Below are positions 58,901 through 64,000 of a DNA stretch of 64,000 nucleotides, piece after piece; the stretch's first letter is position 1, and the number at the start of each line of letters is the position of its first letter. The notes below the pieces were generated by a model that was given only the letters and a program-made list of their open reading frames with translations, had not been told where the DNA came from and did no database searches. The stretch comes from Batillaria attramentaria (Eukaryota > Mollusca > Gastropoda > Batillariidae), in assembly GCA_018292915.2 (NCBI GenBank), contig JACVVK020000227.1:861001-925000 (forward strand), given 5' to 3'. The translations under genes were made by a program, and so were the position numbers.

Positions 58901-61900
58901 TGAAAAAAAAAAAAAAAATCTGTATTGCGTATTCAGTGACTGTTCAGTGAAGGCTCGCATTGTCTTCACTCGCTGTACACGTAATTCTGACGTCTACGTT
59001 GTTCTGTACGCTGTCTTCACTGTATTACGTCTACATGTCCCACAGCGCCTGGATGCCATTGGGTTCTCTGTGTTTGCTGGCTGTCTGACGTCATCGGGTT
59101 ATGAACGTCACAAGTTAATGAACAGCCGCCGTGTGGTGCCAGTGTGTCTTGACGTCACTGACATGGACAGTATTCGTGACGTTGTCAGCCTGATGACGTC
59201 ACGAATTCCGGCGGGAACAGGTACGTGACGTCTGACCCAGTGATTACGAGAAAGTGGCTGTGGCAATTCCATAATATTTGCTCCAAAATGGACGATCAGT
59301 TACGACTGCTTCTCCGTCTCCAGTTTCGCCATTTCTGCTTCAGGCGGCGTAAAAGCAAATATGGAGGCTGAGAAACATGCGTAACCGACCGTCGACCATT
59401 TTAGAACAAACATCAAGTTGTTGGAATGACCCGGCGCCCTATTACTAGTAGTGTAAAGCGTGCTTCAGAAAGAGAATTCTTGTTACTTGAAAACGTGTGG
59501 CACGGTTTTTCCTTCACAGATGAATAGATTGAGGAATTGACAACATCACATAAGGAGCACATTTCGGGAAAATTAGCAGTAACAGTGATTTGTGTGTACT
59601 GTTAAAGGATTATGGGGTCTGTGTGTGCTGTTACAGGAGTATGTGTCTGTGTGTACTGTTACAGGAGTATGGGTCTGTGTGTACTGTTACAGGAGTATGT
59701 GTCTGTGTGTACTGTTACAGGATTAAGGGGGTCTGTGTGTATGTTACAGGAGTATGGGTCTGTGTGTACTGTTACAGGAGTATGGGTCTGTGTGTACTGT
59801 TACAGGAGTATGGGTCTGTGTGTACTGTTACAGGAGTATGGGTCTGTGTGTGTACTGTTACAGGAGTATGGGTCTGTGTGTACTGTTACAGGATTAAGGG
59901 GGTCTGTGTGTACTGTTACAGGATTAAGGGGATCTGTGTGTACTGTTACAGGTGTCTGTGTGTACTGTTACAGGATTAAGGGGGTCTGTGTGTACTGTTA
60001 CAGGATTAAGGGGGTCTGTGTGTACTGTTACAGGATTATGGGGATCTGTGTGTACTGTTACAGGAGTATGGGGTCTGTGTGTACTGTTACAGGAGTATGT
60101 GTCTGTGTGTACTGTTACAGGATTAAGGGGGTCTGTGTGTACTGTTACAGGATTAAGGGGATCTGTGTGTACTGTTACAGGAGTATGTGTCTGTGTGTAC
60201 TGTTACAGGAGTATGGGTCTGTGTGTACTGTTACAGGAGTATGTGTCTGTGTGTACTGTTACAGGATTAAGGGGGTCTGTGTGTACTGTTACAGGAGTAT
60301 GGGTCTGTGTGTACTGTTACAGGAGTATGGGTCTGTGTGTACTGTTACAGGAGTATGTGTCTGTGTGTACTGTTACAGCTGTGTGTACTGTTACAGGATT
60401 AAGGGGGTCTGTGTGTACTGTTACAGGAGTATGGGTCTGTGTGTACTGTTACAGGAGTATGGGTCTGTGTGTACTGTTACAGGAGTATGGAGTCTACGTC
60501 TGTGTGCACTGTTACAGGATTATAGGGTCTGTGTGCACTGTTACAGGATTATGGGGTCTGGTCAACAACGCTGGCATCCTGCCGGCAATGGCGCCGTTGG
60601 AGCTGACACCACGTGACACTTTCCAGCGAACCATAGCGGTCAACTTGATGGGTCAAATTGAAGTCACCCGTGCATGTCTACCGCTCGTCCGGCGGTCACG
60701 TGGTCGGATCATCAACATGTCTAGTGCGGCGGGAAGACTGGGCTTTACGTCTGTAGATTACACGGTGTCCAAGTATGGCGTGGAGGGATTCTCCGACTGT
60801 CTTAGGTGAGACCCTAATAATCTGCACTAGTAGTTGTACCATGGCGTGGAGGGATTCTCGGACTGTTTTAGGTGAGACCCTAAAGATCTTCACTAGTACT
60901 TGTAGAATGGCGTGGAGGGATTCTCCCACTGTCTTAGGTGAGACCCTAATAATCTTCAGTATAATCTGATAATGTGTCGGCTGATGGAAGACGAGGCGAG
61001 GACACAAACAGTATACAAATCAGTGCCACGGTTTTATCGTGTCCTGCTAACTGATTCGTCTGAACACCCTGTGTTGACTGTATGTCCCAGATGTCAATAC
61101 GTGTTGACTGTATGTCCCAGATGTCAATACGTGTTGACCGTATGTCCCAGATGTCAATACGTGTTGACTGTATGTCCCAGATGTCAATACGTGTTGACCG
61201 TATGTCCCAGATGTCAATACGTGTTGACTGTATGTCCCAGATGTCAATACGTGTTGTCTGTATGTCCCAGACGTCAATATGTGTTGACTGTATGTCCCAG
61301 ATGTCAATACGTGTTGACTGTATGTCCCAGATGCCAATACGTGTTGTCTGTATGTCCCAGACGTCAATATGTGTTGACTGTATGTCCCAGATGTCAATAC
61401 GTGTTGACTGTATGTCCCAGATGTCAATACGTGTTGACCGTATGTCCCAGATGTCAATACGTGTTGACTGTATGTCCCAGATGCCAATACGTGTTGTCTG
61501 TATGTCCCAGACGTCAATACGTGTTGACTGTATGTCCCAGATGTCAATACGTGTTGACTGTATGTCCCAGATGTCAATACGTGTTGACTGTATGTCCCAG
61601 ATGTCAATACGTGTCCACTGTATGTCCCAGATGTCAATACGTGTTGACTGTATGTCCCAGATGTCAATACTTGTTGACCGTATGTCCCAGATGTCAATAC
61701 GTGTTGACCGTATGTCCCAGATGTCAATACGTGTTGACTGTATGTCCCAGACGTCAATATGTGTTGACTGTATGTCCCAGATGTCAATACGTGTTGACTG
61801 TATGTCCGAGACGTCAATACGTGTTGACTGTATGTCCCAGATGTCAATACGTGTTGACTGTATGTCCCAGATGTCAATACGTGTTGACTGTATGTCCCAG

Positions 61901-62889
61901 ATGTCAATACGTGTCGACTGTATGTCCCAGATGTCAATACGTGTCGACTGTATGTCCCAGATGTCAATACTTGTTGACTGTATGTCCCAGATGTCAATAC
62001 GTGTTGACTGTATGTCCCAGATGTCAATACGTGTTGACCGTATGTCCCAGATGTCAATACGTGTTGACTATATGTCCCAGATACCAATACGTGTTGTCTG
62101 TATGTCCGAGACGTCAATATGTGTTGACTGTATGTCCCAGATGTCAATACGTGTTGACTGTATGTCCCAGATGTCAATACGTGTTGACTGTATGTCCCAG
62201 ATGTCAATACGTGTTGACTGTATGTCCCAGATGTCAATACGTGTCCACTGTATGTCCCAGATGTCAATACGTGTTGACTGTATGTCCCAGATGTCAATAC
62301 TTGTTGACCGTATGTCCCAGATGTCAATACGTGTTGACCGTATGTCCCAGATGTCAATACGTGTTGACTGTATGTCCCAGACGTCAATATGTGTTGACTG
62401 TATGTCCCAGATGTCAATACGTGTTGACTGTATGTCCCAGACGTCAATACGTGTTGACTGTATGTCCCAGATGTCAATACGTGTTGACTGTATGTCCCAG
62501 ATGTCAATACGTGTTGACTGTATGTCCCAGATGTCAATACGTGTCGACTGTATGTCCCAGATGTCAATACGTGTCGACTGTATGTCCCAGATGTCAATAC
62601 TTGTTGACTGTATGTCCCAGATGTCAATACGTGTTGACTGTATGTCCCAGATGTCAATACGTGTTGACCGTATGTCCCAGATGTCAATACGTGTTGACTG
62701 TATGTCCCAGATACCAATACGTGTTGTCTGTATGTCCGAGACGTCAATATGTGTTGACTGTATGTCCCAGATGTCAATACGTGTTGACTGTATGTCCCAG
62801 ATGTCAATACGTGTTGACTGTATGTCCCAGATGTCAATACGTGTTGTTATGTCCCAGCTTAGGCAGACTGTCTTCGTCAGTATCATGAG

Positions 62890-62932
<43 letters not shown>

Positions 62933-63601
62933 CGTGCGTGCGTGTGTGCGTGTGCGTGTGCGTGCGTGCGTGCTTGTGTGCGTGCGTGCGTGTGCGTGTG
63001 CGTGTGTGTGTGTGTTTTCTGCCATCAGACGTGAAGTGCACCGTGACGGAGTGCGCGTGTCGGTCGTCACGCCTGGCGGGTTTCAGACAAAGTTGATCAA
63101 CCCGCAACAAATGTTTGACGACATGGAGGAGGCGTTTAGTGCCGCCCAACCACACGTACAGCAACACTTTGGGGCCGGCTACGTCAGTACCCGTAAATAT
63201 CACCCTCCTACTCGTAAATATGACGTCACTACCCGTAAACATCTTCCTACTCGTAAACATGACGTCAGTGCCCTCCTACCCTAAATACTACGCGTAAATA
63301 CCACCTTCCTACCTGTAAATATGACGTCACCACTCGTAAATATGACGTTACCACCCGTAAATATCACCCTTCTACACGTAAACGTGAAGTCATCATTTAT
63401 AAAAACGAACACATTCTTTATAATAATGATATAACAAGAACATTTAACAAAGGTAAACTAACACTTACAGTCATAAACGACGCCTATTGCCTTGTTTCTA
63501 GTAGCGCCTTGTTTCTAATAGCGCCTTGTTTCTAGTAGCGCCTTGTTTCTAGTACCGCCTGTTTGTGGGTCACAACTGATTATCGGAAAAATAATTACTT
63601 C

Positions 63602-63654
<53 letters not shown>

Positions 63655-63882
63655 ACAGGAAGACAGATGTTTGACCGTCTTGTCAAAGTGGGTTTAGGCA
63701 GCTCAGCGATTCACGTGGTGACTGACGCTTACGAGCACGCTCTGTGCGCGCGCTTCCCGCGTACTCGTTATGTGGTGGGCATGGACGCCAACCTACTGTT
63801 CATTCCTTTGTCCTACCTCCCCGACTGTCTAGCGGACATGCTGCTGGTATACTGCTACCCGTTCAACAGATTCCTGGCTTGA
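55667..63882 (+). CDS. Short-chain dehydrogenase/reductase, retinol dehydrogenase / 17beta-HSD6 / BDH1 type
   Basis: NAD(P)-dependent oxidoreductase, probably ER- or mitochondrial-membrane-associated. Exons 55667-55870, 59046-59220, 60547-60805, 63029-63192 and 63659-63882 join with consistent phases (0, 1, 2, 1) to 341 residues, the usual length for this group. The N-terminal hydrophobic anchor is about residues 23-37. The cofactor motif TGCDSGFG is at 56-63, LDVTD in exon 2, NNAG and NMSSAAGR in exon 3, and the catalytic YTVSK followed by YGVEGFSDCLR. C-terminal stretches ARFPRTRY and LPDCLADML resemble retinol dehydrogenases and DHRS9. The substrate (retinol, steroid or hydroxybutyrate) cannot be decided from sequence. 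The start is GCGGCCATGG, a good initiation context; an upstream in-frame extension lacks an ATG. Confidence 0.92.
56101..56184. mobile_element. Short palindromic MITE, relative of 22722-22884
   Basis: Ends AGCTTACATGATTAGCTC and GAACTAATCACGTGAGCT are inverted copies; an inner palindrome is TCGTGGTTT ... AAACCACGA. The right flank GCTGTTTATGCCACG matches (inverted) the left flank of the 22.7-kb copy, so the full family unit is longer than the core. Confidence 0.7.
56477..56618. mobile_element. MITE-like element with ~50-bp inverted ends
   Basis: Left end AGCTGTTACACCA with ACTTGGTTGAATTCCGACGA; right end GTCGGTATTCAACCAAGTCA then GGTGTAATGGCT. Arms match with a few substitutions and a small indel. 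About 142 bp. Confidence 0.8.
57567..57594. repeat. Interstitial telomere-like tract (CCCTAA)n
   Basis: Twenty-eight bp of perfect TTAGGG-type hexamers (4.7 copies) inside SDR intron 1. Confidence 0.95.
57788..57937. mobile_element. Palindromic MITE-like element (150 bp)
   Basis: Arms with TTTTCGGGGGTAGGGCCGTA and CACAGAAGAAAGTTGT in inverted orientation around a ~10-bp loop; outer ends CTATTCTAGG / CCTATAATAG. Confidence 0.82.
59046..59220 (+). CDS. SDR gene exon 2
   Basis: 175 nt from RLDAIGFSVFAGCLTSSG to SRIPAGT plus one base. Acceptor CATGTCCCACAG, donor GTACGTG. Confidence 0.92.
59221..59590. other. SDR intron 2, first part, with an imperfect palindrome
   Basis: An imperfect ~170-bp inverted structure at about 59262-59432: left CAATTCCATAATATTTGCTC, CAAAATGGACGATC; right GTCGACCATTTTAGAAC, GTTGTTGGAATGACC. 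A diverged MITE is plausible. No exon. Confidence 0.5.
59591..60546 (+). repeat. 28-bp minisatellite derived from the SDR exon 3 acceptor
   Basis: About 34 units containing GTACTGTTACAGGAGTATGG or ...CAGGATTAAGGG then GTCTGTGTGT. Each contains the real acceptor ACTGTTACAG and a variant of the first ~14 exon bases GATTATGGGGTCTG. All three frames are free of stops, so open frames run from the array into exon 3. Confidence 0.94.
60547..60805 (+). CDS. SDR gene exon 3
   Basis: 259 nt, from (G)LWGLVNNAGILPAM through RSRGRIINMSSAAGRLGF and YTVSKYGVEGFSDCL. The acceptor ACTGTTACAG|GATTATGGGG is the last of about 34 near-copies in the preceding 28-bp array. The donor CTTAG|GTGAGA is the first of three tandem copies. 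Confidence 0.93.
60775..60965 (+). repeat. 66-bp triplication of the SDR exon 3 donor
   Basis: Three tandem copies of ATGGCGTGGAGGGATTCTC ... TTAGGTGAGACCCTAA. The first includes the real exon end (GVEGFSDCLR) and donor; the second and third lie in the intron and retain AG|GTGAGA. Confidence 0.93.
61075..62852. repeat. 30-bp satellite array in SDR intron 3
   Basis: About 59 units of exactly 30 bp, containing TATGTCCCAGATGTCAATAC then GTGTTGACTG. Variant units (GTGTCCACTG at 61611/62241, ATACCAATAC at 62081/62711, paired GTGTCGACTG) recur 630 bp apart, showing a 21-unit block duplication. Several frames are open throughout only because the period is ten codons. Confidence 0.96.
62891..63016. 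repeat. (GT)n / (GTGC)n microsatellite before SDR exon 4
   Basis: GT then mixed GTGC/GTGT, ending about 12 nt before the exon 4 acceptor. Confidence 0.94.
63029..63192 (+). CDS. SDR gene exon 4
   Basis: 164 nt, REVHRDGVRVSVVTPGGFQ to QQHFGAGYVST plus one base. The acceptor GCCATCAG follows (GT)n. The donor C|GTAAATAT was chosen because it restores phase 1 with exon 5; the alternative TAC|GTCAGT would not. Related CGTAAATA motifs recur about ten times downstream. Confidence 0.82.
63185..63400 (+). repeat. Degenerate repeat of the SDR exon 4 donor
   Basis: About ten units of 17-25 bp containing ACCCGTAAATATCACC, ACTCGTAAATATGACGTCAC and similar. The first includes the end of exon 4 and its GTAAAT donor. 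Confidence 0.85.
63401..63658 (+). other. SDR intron 4, second part
   Basis: Four 17-bp units with AGCGCCTTGTTTCTAGT (63492-63555), and (GT)n at 63604-63650 running into the exon 5 acceptor. Confidence 0.85.
63659..63882 (+). CDS. SDR gene exon 5 (C terminus)
   Basis: 224 nt, RQMFDRLVKVGLGSS to YCYPFNRFLA and TGA. The acceptor TTTTACAG directly follows (GT)n. The stop is formed at the junction of a 31-bp tandem duplication (63851-63881 and 63882-63912); without it the frame would continue LAQRSCLAAM. Confidence 0.9.
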
Positions 63883-64000
63883 CTGCTACCCGTTCAACAG
63901 GTTCCTGGCTCAGCGATCTTGTTTGGCAGCCATGACTGAGCATGAGGGTAGATGCAGACTTTTTTGTGACAGCTCGCTTGCAACCAATCTGAACGCACCG

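Larger units (their letters stand above)
55871..59045 (+). other. SDR intron 1
   Basis: Contains a (GTCT)n/(GT)n tract at 55914-55986, four palindromic elements annotated separately or nearby, an interstitial telomere-like tract at 57567-57594, and A-run sequence near 58901-58918. No exon recognised inside it. Confidence 0.75.

Noticed and set aside
60972..63034. Open frames of 590-650 codons on both strands over the 30-bp array
   Set aside because: They exist because the 30-bp period is a multiple of three and the unit lacks stops; the region is an intron between two well-supported SDR exons.

Overview
The window is animal nuclear DNA, most likely from a marine gastropod or another mollusc. 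Coding sequence is scattered in short exons with GT..AG borders, introns reach several kilobases, and micro- and minisatellites, tRNA-derived SINEs, LINE fragments and palindromic MITE-like elements are very dense. Two neighbouring IL-17 family genes also fit a mollusc. The species assignment is inference. No bacterial or organellar features were seen.

Layout. (1) 1-15.8 kb, minus strand: the 5' half of a 4-hydroxyphenylpyruvate dioxygenase gene (HPD, tyrosine catabolism). Eight coding exons run from an ATG at 15735-15737 down to an exon at 3020-3097, and the rest lies beyond position 1. Its introns are filled with tandem arrays, including about 4.7 kb of a 28-bp repeat and 1.8 kb of a 31-bp repeat. 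(2) 15.8-25.3 kb: intergenic, with a CCAAT-containing HPD promoter candidate, an inverted-repeat element, a 16-bp satellite interrupted by an insertion, two copies of a tRNA-like SINE and a palindromic MITE. (3) 25.4-29.7 kb, minus: a three-exon IL-17-like cytokine gene whose first intron holds a small ORF resembling the RAG1 N-terminal zinc-binding domain. (4) 30-42.5 kb: intergenic, with a foldback-like element (33317-34639) and two damaged LINEs (35.4-36.7 and 38.27-39.32 kb), the second sitting inside a 52-bp minisatellite. (5) 42.5-43.6 kb, minus: a second, two-exon IL-17-like gene with a TATA box. (6) 43.9-55.6 kb: repeats and a tRNA-derived SINE, no recognised gene. (7) 55.67-63.88 kb, plus: a complete five-exon membrane-anchored short-chain dehydrogenase/reductase of the retinol dehydrogenase / 17beta-HSD6 / BDH1 type.

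The genes are not an operon and share no obvious pathway. The two IL-17 genes are tandem paralogues with matching cysteine spacing but different intron number. The most striking feature is that splice junctions are themselves part of tandem repeats: the HPD exon 4 acceptor, the SDR exon 3 acceptor, the SDR exon 3 donor and the SDR exon 4 donor each occur in several to dozens of near-copies, and other acceptors directly abut (TG)n or (TATAA)n tracts. Exon borders below were read by eye from codon phase and family conservation; no alignment or transcript was available.
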